Assembly: GCF_002091755.1 (NCBI RefSeq)
Contig: NZ_BDAI01000006.1
Span: forward strand, 1-64,000
Length of the DNA: 64,000 bases
Direction: 5' to 3'
Source of the DNA: Pseudomonas nitroreducens NBRC 12694
Lineage (GTDB): Bacteria > Pseudomonadota > Gammaproteobacteria > Pseudomonadales > Pseudomonadaceae
The notes below the pieces were generated by a model, which saw nothing but the letters and a program-made list of their open reading frames with translations, searched no databases and was not told the DNA's origin. The position numbers were made by a program, and so were the translations under genes. Below, piece after piece: positions 15,639-24,587 of the stretch. Position 1 is the stretch's first letter; each line of letters starts with the position of its first letter.

Positions 15639-16949
15639 ATGCGTATCAGCATCTTTGGTCTTGGGTATGTTGGCGCAGTATGTGCCGGCTGCCTGTCCGC
15701 ACGAGGCCATGAAGTCGTTGGGGTGGATGTCTCCACCACCAAGATCGATCTGATCAACAACGGGAAGTCGCCCATCGTCGAACCGGGCCTGGAGCCTCTG
15801 CTGGAGCAAGGCATCCGCAGCGGTCGCCTGTCGGGCACCACCGACTTCAAGAAGGCCGTGCTGGACACCGACGTGTCGTTCATCTGCGTCGGCACCCCGA
15901 GCAAGAAGAACGGCGACCTCGATCTTGGCTACATCGAGTCCGTGTGCCGCGAGATCGGCTACGCCATCCGCGAGAAGAAAGCGCGCCACACCGTGGTCGT
16001 GCGCAGCACCGTGCTGCCGGGCACCGTGAACAACGTGGTGATCCCGATCATCGAGGACTGCTCGGGCAAGAAGGCCGGCGCCGACTTCGGCGTGGGCACC
16101 AACCCGGAGTTCCTGCGCGAATCCACCGCGATCAAGGACTACGACTTCCCGCCCATGACCGTCATCGGTGAGCTGGACGCCCAGACCGGCGACCTGCTGG
16201 AAGAAATCTACCGCGAACTGGACGCGCCGATCATCCGCAAGACCATCGAGGTCGCGGAGATGATCAAGTACACCTGCAACGTCTGGCACGCCGCCAAGGT
16301 CACCTTCGCCAACGAGATCGGCAACATCGCCAAGGCAGTCGGCGTCGACGGCCGCGAGGTGATGGACGTGATCTGCCAGGACCGCAAGCTGAACCTCTCG
16401 CGCTACTACATGAAGCCCGGCTTCGCCTTCGGCGGCTCCTGCCTGCCCAAGGACGTCCGCGCCCTCACCTACCGCGCCAGCCAGCTGGACATCGAACACC
16501 CGATGCTCGGCTCGATCATGCGCAGCAACCAGCACCAGGTGCAGAAGGCCTTCGACATCATCGCCGCCCACGGCAGCCGCAAGGTCGGCCTGCTCGGCCT
16601 GTCGTTCAAGTCCGGCACCGACGACCTGCGCGAAAGCCCGCTGGTGGAGCTGGCCGAGATGCTCATCGGCAAGGGCTACGAGCTGCAGATCTTCGACCGC
16701 AACGTCGAGTACGCCCGCGTCCATGGCGCGAACAAGGAGTACATCGAATCGAAGATCCCGCACGTTTCCTCGCTGCTGGTCTCGGACCTGGACGCGGTCG
16801 TGAAGTCCTCCGACGTGCTGGTGCTGGGCAACGGCGACGAGCTGTTCGTCGACGTCGTCAAGCAGGCGCCCGAGGGCAAGAAGGTCGTCGACCTGATCGG
16901 CTTCATGCCGAGCGTCACCGACGACCGCGCCGAAGGCATCTGCTGGTAA
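15639..16949 (+). CDS. algD: GDP-mannose 6-dehydrogenase AlgD
   Basis: A 436-aa enzyme, exactly the P. aeruginosa length, that oxidises GDP-mannose to GDP-mannuronate with two NAD, the committed step of alginate synthesis. The N-terminal Rossmann motif is GLGYVGAVCAG (residues 7-17); the catalytic cysteine is Cys268 in FGGSCLPKD; the C-terminal nucleotide-binding domain includes GLSFKSGTDDLRESP. I start it at ATG 15639 (MRISIFGLGY), nine bases inside the longest frame, with GAGG upstream. It opens the alginate operon under the AlgU-dependent promoter near 15200. Confidence 0.98.
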   Translation: MRISIFGLGYVGAVCAGCLSARGHEVVGVDVSTTKIDLINNGKSPIVEPGLEPLLEQGIRSGRLSGTTDFKKAVLDTDVSFICVGTPSKKNGDLDLGYIESVCREIGYAIREKKARHTVVVRSTVLPGTVNNVVIPIIEDCSGKKAGADFGVGTNPEFLRESTAIKDYDFPPMTVIGELDAQTGDLLEEIYRELDAPIIRKTIEVAEMIKYTCNVWHAAKVTFANEIGNIAKAVGVDGREVMDVICQDRKLNLSRYYMKPGFAFGGSCLPKDVRALTYRASQLDIEHPMLGSIMRSNQHQVQKAFDIIAAHGSRKVGLLGLSFKSGTDDLRESPLVELAEMLIGKGYELQIFDRNVEYARVHGANKEYIESKIPHVSSLLVSDLDAVVKSSDVLVLGNGDELFVDVVKQAPEGKKVVDLIGFMPSVTDDRAEGICW

Positions 16950-17104
16950 TTGGGTTTCGATTGGCTGCGCGTCGGCCCGGTGTCGTTGGAGAGGAACTCG
17001 GAAATGCTCATTCACTTCAGTGAACTCCGCTTCCTCGTCCCTCTCCGCCTAACCGGACTCTAGCTCGCTCAATCGAGTCCATGCCTTCAGAACCCCAAAG
17101 CGCC

Positions 17105-17136
17105 GGTTACCGGCCCGCCCAGGCGGACCGGTAACC
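17105..17136 (+). repeat. long hairpin in the algD-alg8 gap
   Basis: GGTTACCGG and CCGGTAACC form a 9-bp outer stem, with an inner CCGCC/GGCGG stem. No T-run follows, so it is not a standard terminator. It lies 27 bp before the alg8 start and could tune read-through, mRNA stability or access to the alg8 ribosome-binding site. Confidence 0.6.
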
Positions 17137-17162
17137 AAGCCCCACCAGACGGATAGACGACG

Positions 17163-18644
17163 ATGGAAACCTACAAACGAGTGATCGGTGAAGCCACGGG
17201 CTGGCTGGTCTTTCTCAGCCTGCTGATGCTGCTGGCGCTACTGGTGCCACCGACCGTATTCGACGCCGAGTCCAAGGACTTCCTGCTGCTGATCGGTGCG
17301 GTCGGTATCTGGCGCTATTCCATGGGCGGCCTGCACTTCCTGCGCGGCATGCTGTTCCTCTACCTGGTCTACCCGCACTACCGGCGCAAGGTCCGCAAGC
17401 TCGGCGACGCGGCCGACCCGTCGCACGTTTACCTGATGGTCACCAGTTTCCGCATCGACGCGCTGACCACCTCCATGGTCTATCGCTCGGTCATCGAAGA
17501 AGCCATTGCCTGCGGCTACCCCACCACCGTGGTGTGCTCCATCGTCGAGATGTCCGACGAGGTGCTGATCAAGCAGCAGTGGCAGAAGCTCAACCCGCCG
17601 GACCACGTCAAGCTCGACTTCGTGCGTATCCCTGGCACCGGCAAGCGCGACGGCTTGGCCCATGGCTTCCGTGCCATCTCCCGCCACCTGCCGGATGAAC
17701 ACGCGGTAGTCGCGGTGATCGATGGCGACACCGTGCTCGAACCCGGCGTGGTGAAGAAGACCGTGCCCTGGTTCAAGCTCTTCCCCAACGTCGGCGGCCT
17801 GACCACCAACGAATTCTGCGAAGTGCGCGGCAGCTACGTGATGAGCGAGTGGCACAAGCTGCGCTTCGCCCAGCGCCACATCAACATGTGCTCCATGGCC
17901 CTGTCCAAGCGCGTGCTGACCATGACCGGACGCATGTCGGTATTCCGTGCTGCCGTGGTCACCGATCCGGACTTCATCACCGACGTGGAAAGCGACCACC
18001 TCGACCACTGGCGCCTGGGCCGCTTCCAGTTCCTCACCGGCGACGACAAGTCCAGCTGGTACAGCCTGATGCGCCTGGGCTACGACACCTTCTACGTGCC
18101 GGACGCGGCGATCAACACGGTCGAGCACCCGCCGGAGAAGAGCTTCATCAAGGCCAGCCGCAAGCTGATGTTCCGCTGGTACGGCAACAACCTGCGGCAG
18201 AACTCCCGCGCCCTGGCCCTGGGCCCGCAACGCCTGGGCTGGTTCACCAGCGTGGTGCTGTTCGACCAGCGCCTGTCGATGTGGACCTGCCTGCTGGGCC
18301 TGGTCGCCGCGATCATCGCCAGCATCAAGTACAGCATCGCCTTCCTGCTCATCTACCTGCTGTGGATCGGCATCACCCGCTTCGTGCTGACCCTGCTGCT
18401 GTCGCTGTCGGGCCACCACATCGGGCCGGCCTACCCGGCGATTCTCTATTACAACCAGATCGTCGGCGCCCTGGTGAAGATCTACGTGTTCTTCCGCCTC
18501 GACCAGCAGTCCTGGACCCGCCAGAACACCAAGCTCGACCGTGGCCTGGCCAGCTTCCAGCGCTGGTTCAACACCTGGTCCTCGCGCGCCATGACCTTTT
18601 CCGCGGCCAGCGTTTTCGTCGCCGTACTGCTGACCATCGTCTGA
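17163..18644 (+). CDS. alg8: alginate polymerase Alg8
   Basis: A 493-aa inner-membrane family-2 glycosyltransferase that polymerises GDP-mannuronate. Two N-terminal membrane helices (about residues 13-55) lead into the cytoplasmic catalytic domain with Asp187-Gly-Asp189 (VIDGDT), then ESDHLDHW and the FRWYGNN segment, followed by several C-terminal helices. Length equals the usual family length. It follows algD after 213 bp, an unusually large gap in this operon. Polymerisation needs Alg44 as the c-di-GMP-responsive partner. Confidence 0.97.
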   Translation: METYKRVIGEATGWLVFLSLLMLLALLVPPTVFDAESKDFLLLIGAVGIWRYSMGGLHFLRGMLFLYLVYPHYRRKVRKLGDAADPSHVYLMVTSFRIDALTTSMVYRSVIEEAIACGYPTTVVCSIVEMSDEVLIKQQWQKLNPPDHVKLDFVRIPGTGKRDGLAHGFRAISRHLPDEHAVVAVIDGDTVLEPGVVKKTVPWFKLFPNVGGLTTNEFCEVRGSYVMSEWHKLRFAQRHINMCSMALSKRVLTMTGRMSVFRAAVVTDPDFITDVESDHLDHWRLGRFQFLTGDDKSSWYSLMRLGYDTFYVPDAAINTVEHPPEKSFIKASRKLMFRWYGNNLRQNSRALALGPQRLGWFTSVVLFDQRLSMWTCLLGLVAAIIASIKYSIAFLLIYLLWIGITRFVLTLLLSLSGHHIGPAYPAILYYNQIVGALVKIYVFFRLDQQSWTRQNTKLDRGLASFQRWFNTWSSRAMTFSAASVFVAVLLTIV

Positions 18645-18693
18645 AGGCTCCCTTTAGCCACGCCCCTTTTAGCTACGAACAGGACTCGACCCC

Positions 18694-19866
18694 ATGAATA
18701 CCGCCGTCAACGTCAATGTCGTGCATGAATCCGAAGCCCAGCGCCAGCACGCACGGGTCAAGCTGCCCGCGCGCATCCGCTACATCGGTGGCAACCGCGA
18801 AGGCGTCGATGCGCGCCTGCTGGACCTGTCCGCCGGCGGTTTCGCCTTCAGCTCGGCGAACAACACCCCGGTCCAGGTCGGCGACCTGCACAAGGGCAAG
18901 CTGCTGTTCCAGATCGACAGCATCAGCTTCTCCCTGGAGGTGGAATTCCAGGTGCGCTCCTACGACCGCGACAGCGGCCGCGTGGGGTGCGAATTCCAGC
19001 ACCTGAAGCCGCGCGAGATCGCCGCCCTGCGCTACCTGATCACCTCCTACCTGGCAGGCGAAGTGATCAGCGTGGGCGACATGCTCAACACCCTGCAGCG
19101 CGAGAACTTCACCAAGGCCCGCAAGCACGGCGCAGGTTCGGGTGGCATGGGCTTCTTCGGGCGCTTCCGCGCGGTCACCGTGAGCACCGCGATCTTCGTG
19201 GTCGGCGTCGGCGCCTTCGCGGTGATCCTCAACCAGATCTACAACCTGTACTTCGTCACCCACGCCGATTCGGGCGTGGTCAGCGTGGCCAACCAGCAGA
19301 TCACCATGCCCCGCGAAGGCACCGTGGAAAGCCTGGTCGAACCCGGTGCTGAAGTCGCCAAGGGCGCGCCGATCGCCTCCTTCTCCGCCAACCTGCTGGA
19401 CCTGCTCAAGGGCAACCTGACCGAAGAACAGCTCAACCCGAGCAACATCGAGAAGCTCTTCGGCCACCAGATGAAAGGCACCCTGACCAGCCCGTGCGAT
19501 TGCCGCGTGGTCGAGCAGCGCGTCGCCAACGGCCAGTTCGCCAACAAGGGCGACGTGATCTTCACCCTGACCCCGCGCGACAGCACCGCCACCGTCGAGG
19601 CGCGCTTCCCCTACCGCAACGCCGCCGAGCTGTCCCCTGGCACCCACGTGAACTTCCAGGTCGCCGGCGACAGCGAAGTACGCGGCGGCCGCATCCTGCG
19701 CACCGCACCGGTGGACGGTGACCTGTCCTCGGAAATCCGCGTGCAGATCACCCCCGACCAGCCGCTCGACAGCCAGATGGCTGGCCGCCCGACTGAAGTC
19801 AGCATCGGCGGCCTGCCGGGCCGCACCCTGCTGAACAAGGCGATGGCCCTGGCCACCGCTCGCTAA
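18694..19866 (+). CDS. alg44: c-di-GMP-binding alginate polymerisation protein Alg44
   Basis: A 390-aa protein with a cytoplasmic N-terminal PilZ domain, one membrane helix (about residues 167-188) and a periplasmic HlyD/MFP-like domain. The c-di-GMP contacts known from P. aeruginosa are conserved at the same numbers: Arg17, Arg21 (RQHAR), Asp44 and Ser46 (DLSAGG). Binding of c-di-GMP activates Alg8, and the periplasmic part may bridge towards AlgK/AlgE. The N-terminal ten residues are typical of Alg44. Confidence 0.97.
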   Translation: MNTAVNVNVVHESEAQRQHARVKLPARIRYIGGNREGVDARLLDLSAGGFAFSSANNTPVQVGDLHKGKLLFQIDSISFSLEVEFQVRSYDRDSGRVGCEFQHLKPREIAALRYLITSYLAGEVISVGDMLNTLQRENFTKARKHGAGSGGMGFFGRFRAVTVSTAIFVVGVGAFAVILNQIYNLYFVTHADSGVVSVANQQITMPREGTVESLVEPGAEVAKGAPIASFSANLLDLLKGNLTEEQLNPSNIEKLFGHQMKGTLTSPCDCRVVEQRVANGQFANKGDVIFTLTPRDSTATVEARFPYRNAAELSPGTHVNFQVAGDSEVRGGRILRTAPVDGDLSSEIRVQITPDQPLDSQMAGRPTEVSIGGLPGRTLLNKAMALATAR

Positions 19867-19879
19867 GAGGACTGCCCGC

Positions 19880-21289
19880 ATGAATCGACCTGTCTTGCGA
19901 CACGCCCCGGACCTGGCCCGACACCTTGGATTGGCGCTGGCCATCGCCGCAGCCGCCGGTTGCGCCGGCCTGCCCGACCAGCGACTGGCCCAGGAAGCCC
20001 TGGAGCGCGGCGACATCGCCACCGCCCAGGCCAACTTCCAGGCCCTGGCGACCATGGGTTACGCCGACGCACAGGTCGGACTGGCCGACATGCAGGCCGC
20101 CACCGGCGACCCTGACGAGCAGGCCCGCGCCGAAAAGCTCTACCGCGAAGCCGCCGAGAGCTCGCCGCGCGCCCGCGCCCGCCTGGGCAAGTGGCTGGCA
20201 GCCAAGCCCGGCGGCACCGACGCCGAGCACCGCGAAGCCGAGCAACTGCTGACCCGTGCCTTCGACGAAGGCGAGGACAGCGCCTTGGTGCCGCTGGTGG
20301 TCCTCTACCTGCAGTACCCGCAGGCCTGGCCGAACGTGAACCCGCAGCAGCGCATCGACCAGTGGCGCGCCCAGGGACTGCCCCAGGCGGACCTGGCGCA
20401 GATCATCCTGTACCGCACCCAGGGCACCTACGACCAGCACCTCACCGAAGTCGAGCAGGTCTGCCAGCGCTGGCTGAACCGCATGGACGTGTGCTGGATG
20501 GAACTGGCCACCGTGTACCAGAAGCAGGGCAACGCGGATAAGCAGAAGGCCCACATCGAAGCACTCAAGGCAGGCTGGAAGGCCGGCCGCGTGCCGTCCG
20601 AGCGCGTCGAGTCGGTGGCCGGCGTGCTGGCCGATCCGAACATCGGTACCGCCGACTCGCAGGCCGCGCAGGCGCTGCTCACCGAGATCGCGCCGACCTA
20701 CCCGGCCGCCTGGGTCAGCCTCGCCAAACTGCAGTACGACAACCCCGACCTGGGCGACCTCGACCAGATGCTCGACTACCTGAAGAAAGCCCAGGACGCC
20801 GCCCAGCCCCGCGCCGAGCTGCTGCTCGGGCGCCTCTACTACGACGGCAAGTGGGCCCCGCAGGAGCCGCAGAAAGCCGAGCAGCACCTGCTCAAGGCCG
20901 CCGCCAGCGAACCCCAGGCGCACTACTACCTGGGCCAGATCTACCGCCGCGGCTTCCTCGGCCAGGTCTACCCGCAGAAGGCCGTGGATCACCTGCTGAT
21001 CGCCGCCCGCGCCGGTCAGGCCAGCGCCGACATGGCCCTCGCCCAGCTGTATTCGCAGGGCCGTGGCGTGCGCCCGAACCTGGTCAACGCCTACGTCTTC
21101 GGCGAACTCGCCCAGCGCCAGCAGGTGCCCACCGCCAGCGACCTGATGGCGCAGCTCGAACCGCAGATCCAGCCGGCCGACCGCAGCGCCGCGCAGCAAC
21201 TGCTCAAGCGTGAAGAACAGGCTCGCGGCGCCAACTGGCAAGCCACCGTCAGCCTTCTGCAGAACAACCAGGAACAAGAAAACCTATGA
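19880..21289 (+). CDS. algK: alginate export lipoprotein AlgK
   Basis: A 469-aa periplasmic lipoprotein. The N-terminus has a signal peptide ending in a lipobox-like AAAG-Cys (cysteine at about residue 29), followed by many Sel1/TPR-type helical repeats, for example YYLGQIYRRGFLG and MALAQLYSQGRGV. AlgK helps place the AlgE porin in the outer membrane and links the export parts. It begins 13 bp after alg44 and its TGA overlaps the algE ATG. Confidence 0.95.
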   Translation: MNRPVLRHAPDLARHLGLALAIAAAAGCAGLPDQRLAQEALERGDIATAQANFQALATMGYADAQVGLADMQAATGDPDEQARAEKLYREAAESSPRARARLGKWLAAKPGGTDAEHREAEQLLTRAFDEGEDSALVPLVVLYLQYPQAWPNVNPQQRIDQWRAQGLPQADLAQIILYRTQGTYDQHLTEVEQVCQRWLNRMDVCWMELATVYQKQGNADKQKAHIEALKAGWKAGRVPSERVESVAGVLADPNIGTADSQAAQALLTEIAPTYPAAWVSLAKLQYDNPDLGDLDQMLDYLKKAQDAAQPRAELLLGRLYYDGKWAPQEPQKAEQHLLKAAASEPQAHYYLGQIYRRGFLGQVYPQKAVDHLLIAARAGQASADMALAQLYSQGRGVRPNLVNAYVFGELAQRQQVPTASDLMAQLEPQIQPADRSAAQQLLKREEQARGANWQATVSLLQNNQEQENL

Positions 21290-22824
21290 AGCGCATCGAC
21301 CCGATGACCACCCCGCCGTTTGCTCTTATCGAAGGGATTAAGCCGCGAGCTCTGGCTACCGCTGTTCGCCGCGCCCGCCTGTTCCCTGCCATGTTCGGCG
21401 TCGGCCTGAGCCTGGCTGGCACCCTGTTCGGCAGCCTCGCCCATGCGGCAGAAGAGCCGCCGAAGAACGTCGGCATCGACATCAAGGTCACCGCCGAATC
21501 CGAGGATGATCGCGACCTGGGCACCGCCCACGGCGGCGACCTCAACGGCATCGGCCTGGACCTGCGCCCCTGGGCCTTCGGCCAGTGGGGCAACTGGAGC
21601 GCTTATGTGATGGGCCAGGCAGTTGCCGCCACCGACACCATTCAGACCGACACCCTGCAGAACGACGACGTCAACAACGACAGCAGCGGTCGCAGCGACA
21701 ACAAGCGTGAGCCGGACGACGCCTACCTCGCCCTGCGCGAATTCTGGGTGGACTACGCCGGCCTCACCCAGTACCCCGGCGAGCACCTGCGCTTCGGTCG
21801 CCAGCGCCTGCGCGAAGACAGCGGCATGTGGCAGGACACCAACATCGAGGCCCTGAACTGGACCTTCGACACCACCCTGCTGCGCGCCCACCTTGGCGCC
21901 GCCCAGCGCTTCTCCGACTACCGTACCGACATCACTGACCTGGCGCCGGACGACAAGGACCGCACTCACGTGTTCGGCGACATCTCCACGCAGTGGATGC
22001 CCCAGCACTGGGTCGGCCTGCGCGTGCACCACGCCGACGACAGCGGCAGCCTGCCGGACCCGGGTGAAACCGTCGACTCGCTGGACAAGCGCTCCACCGG
22101 CGACCTCACCTGGGTTGGCATCGAGGCCAACGGCGACGGCTACAACTGGCGCTCGCAGATGCCCATCAACTATTGGGCCAGCGCCACCTGGCTCACCGGT
22201 AACCGCGACCGCCTGACCACCGTCCCGGTAAACGGCGAGCGTGTCGCCGCCGGCAAGCAGAGTGGCGATGTGGATGCCTACGGCGCGGACCTGGGCCTGC
22301 GCTGGAACATCGACGAGCAGTGGCGCGTCGGTGGCGCCTACGCCCGTGGCAGCGGCGGCGGCAAGAACGGCGAAGACCAGTTCGAACAGACGGGACTGGA
22401 GAGCAACCGCTCCAACTTCACCGGCACCCGGGCCCGCGCGCATCGCTTCGGCGAAGCTTTCCGCGGCGAGCTGTCGAACCTTGAGGCCGCAACGCTGTTC
22501 GGCTCCTGGCAGCTGCGCGACGACTATGACGCCAGCGTCATCTACAACAAGTTCCGCCGCGTGGACAGCGATTCGGACATCGGCAACAGCGGCATCACCG
22601 CGCCGCTGGTCAATGACTCCAAGGACATCGGCCAGGAAGTCGACCTGGTCGTCACCAAGTACTTCAAGCAGGGCCTGCTGCCGGCCTCGATGAGCCAGGC
22701 GATCGATGAGCCGTCGGCGCTGATCCGCTTCCGCGGCGGCGTGTTCAAGCCCGGCGATGCCTACGGCAGCCACGTCGACTCGACCATGCACCACGCCTTC
22801 GTCGATGTGATCTGGCGCTTCTGA
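21286..22824 (+). CDS. algE: outer-membrane alginate porin AlgE
   Basis: A 512-aa beta-barrel through which alginate leaves the cell. After a long N-terminal region with a signal peptide (cleavage expected after AHA, around residue 55), the mature chain shows AlgE hallmarks: LRPWAFGQWG, EFWVDYAGL, GEHLRFGRQRLREDSG and the terminal aromatic FVDVIWRF needed for barrel insertion. The stretch before the hydrophobic core is about 30 residues longer than in P. aeruginosa, so a downstream start is possible. Translation is coupled to algK by overlapping stop and start. Confidence 0.95.
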   Translation: MKRIDPMTTPPFALIEGIKPRALATAVRRARLFPAMFGVGLSLAGTLFGSLAHAAEEPPKNVGIDIKVTAESEDDRDLGTAHGGDLNGIGLDLRPWAFGQWGNWSAYVMGQAVAATDTIQTDTLQNDDVNNDSSGRSDNKREPDDAYLALREFWVDYAGLTQYPGEHLRFGRQRLREDSGMWQDTNIEALNWTFDTTLLRAHLGAAQRFSDYRTDITDLAPDDKDRTHVFGDISTQWMPQHWVGLRVHHADDSGSLPDPGETVDSLDKRSTGDLTWVGIEANGDGYNWRSQMPINYWASATWLTGNRDRLTTVPVNGERVAAGKQSGDVDAYGADLGLRWNIDEQWRVGGAYARGSGGGKNGEDQFEQTGLESNRSNFTGTRARAHRFGEAFRGELSNLEAATLFGSWQLRDDYDASVIYNKFRRVDSDSDIGNSGITAPLVNDSKDIGQEVDLVVTKYFKQGLLPASMSQAIDEPSALIRFRGGVFKPGDAYGSHVDSTMHHAFVDVIWRF

Positions 22825-22928
22825 GGACTGTAGCGATGAACATCCGTCAGCTACCCGCACTCGCACTCCGCCGCTCCCGGCGCGTAGCCGGGTGCCTGGC
22901 GGATGACCGCGCGCAAGGAGACATGGCC

Positions 22929-24578
22929 ATGAACCGCCACCCGTTACACGCCCTGCCGCTGACCGCGCTGCTGCTCGGCGGCCTGCTCAGCGCCGGCGCA
23001 CCGGTCTGGGCGGCGCAGCCCGCGGCCAAGGCCGAGAGCAGTGCCAAGGCCGCCGCGAAAGGCAGCGAAGAGAAAACCGCTGAGGAACATCCCGGCGCCG
23101 AGCCCGGCAAGACCCAGACGCTGAAGGAGTCCGGCAACTACACCGTGACCGCCGCGCCCAGCGAACCGCTGCACCTGGAACCGCCCAAGCTGCCCGACCT
23201 CACCGGCTACACCGCCGAAGCGGTGGAGAAGAAGATCGAGCGCAAGAAGCCCGGCCGGGCCCACATCGAGCGAATGGTCCAGCAGCAGCCGCTGAAGGAA
23301 TTCACCGGCGGCAAGAACCGTCTCGCCGAATGGGTGAAACGCCAGCGCCAGATGCCCCAGGCAATCTTCATCGACGGCGGCTACGTCAACCTCGCAGACC
23401 TCGTCGGCAAACTGCCGAAGACCGCGCTGGAACAGACCGAGCCGGGCGTCTACATCGCCCGCCTGCCCATCGTCGTCAGCCAGGGCGCGACCCTGGAAGT
23501 CGACGGCAAGGTCAAGGAACTGCGGCTGTCCCAGGACCGCGGATCGTTCCTGGTCAACGACGGCAAGCTGTTCGTGCGCGACACCAAGGTCACCGCCTGG
23601 AACGAGGCGAAAAACGAACCGGCCTGGTTCAAGACGCCCAACGAGTTCCGCCCCTTCCTGATCTCCTGGGGCGGCGCCGAGGCCTACCTGGTGAACAGCC
23701 ATTTCACCAGCTTCGGCTACAACGCCTCGAAGGCCTACGGCATCTCCATCTCGCAGTACAGCCCGGGCATGGACAAGACCATGAAGCGTCCGCGCCCGCA
23801 GGGCTGGGTGCTCGACTCGACCTTCGAGGACGCCTGGTACGGCTTCTACTGCTACGAGGCGGACGATCTGGTGGTGCGCGGCAACACCTACAAGAACAAC
23901 ATCGTCTACGGCATCGACCCGCATGACCGCTCGCACCGTCTGATCATCGCCGAGAACACCGTCTACGGGACGAAGAAGAAGCACGGCATCATCGTTTCCC
24001 GTGAGGTCAACGACAGCTGGATCATCCACAACAAGACCTACGACAACCACCTTTCCGGGATCGTCCTCGACCGTAATTCCGAGCGCAACCTGGTGGCCTA
24101 CAACGAGGTGTACCGCAACCACTCCGACGGCATCACGCTCTACGAGTCCGGCGACAACCTCATCTACGGCAATCAGGTGCTGGCCAACCTGCGCCACGGC
24201 ATCCGCATCCGTAACAGCGTGAACATCCGCCTGTACGAGAACCTCGCGGCCGGCAACAAGCTGATCGGCGTCTACGGCCACATCAAGGACCTGACCGACA
24301 CCGACCGCAACATCGACCTCGACCCCTTCGACACCAAGGTCTCGCTGATCGTGGTCGGCGGCAAGCTGGCCGGCAATGGCTCGGGCCCGCTGTCGGTGGA
24401 TTCGCCGCTGTCGCTGGAGCTCTACAAGGTGGCCATGCTCGGCCCGACCAAATCTTCCGGCATCAGCTTCAACGGCGTGCTCGGCGAGAAGCAGGACCAG
24501 ATCCTGGACCTGCTGGTGCGCCAGCAACGCGCGGTGCTGATCGACCCCGTCGAAAGCCAGGCCGAACTGCAGAACTGA
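22929..24578 (+). CDS. algG: poly-mannuronate C5-epimerase AlgG
   Basis: A periplasmic right-handed beta-helix enzyme that converts some mannuronate residues to guluronate in the polymer; it is also part of the export complex. I start it at 22929 (MNRHPLHALP), where AAGGAG lies eight bases upstream and a normal signal peptide (cleavage after VWA) follows; this gives 549 aa against 543 in P. aeruginosa. Another ATG at 22836 adds 31 residues that spoil the signal peptide. The catalytic-region motif YGIDPHDRSH and the repeated N-x-x-YGN turns are intact. Confidence 0.94.
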   Translation: MNRHPLHALPLTALLLGGLLSAGAPVWAAQPAAKAESSAKAAAKGSEEKTAEEHPGAEPGKTQTLKESGNYTVTAAPSEPLHLEPPKLPDLTGYTAEAVEKKIERKKPGRAHIERMVQQQPLKEFTGGKNRLAEWVKRQRQMPQAIFIDGGYVNLADLVGKLPKTALEQTEPGVYIARLPIVVSQGATLEVDGKVKELRLSQDRGSFLVNDGKLFVRDTKVTAWNEAKNEPAWFKTPNEFRPFLISWGGAEAYLVNSHFTSFGYNASKAYGISISQYSPGMDKTMKRPRPQGWVLDSTFEDAWYGFYCYEADDLVVRGNTYKNNIVYGIDPHDRSHRLIIAENTVYGTKKKHGIIVSREVNDSWIIHNKTYDNHLSGIVLDRNSERNLVAYNEVYRNHSDGITLYESGDNLIYGNQVLANLRHGIRIRNSVNIRLYENLAAGNKLIGVYGHIKDLTDTDRNIDLDPFDTKVSLIVVGGKLAGNGSGPLSVDSPLSLELYKVAMLGPTKSSGISFNGVLGEKQDQILDLLVRQQRAVLIDPVESQAELQN

Positions 24579-24587
24579 GGACCGACC

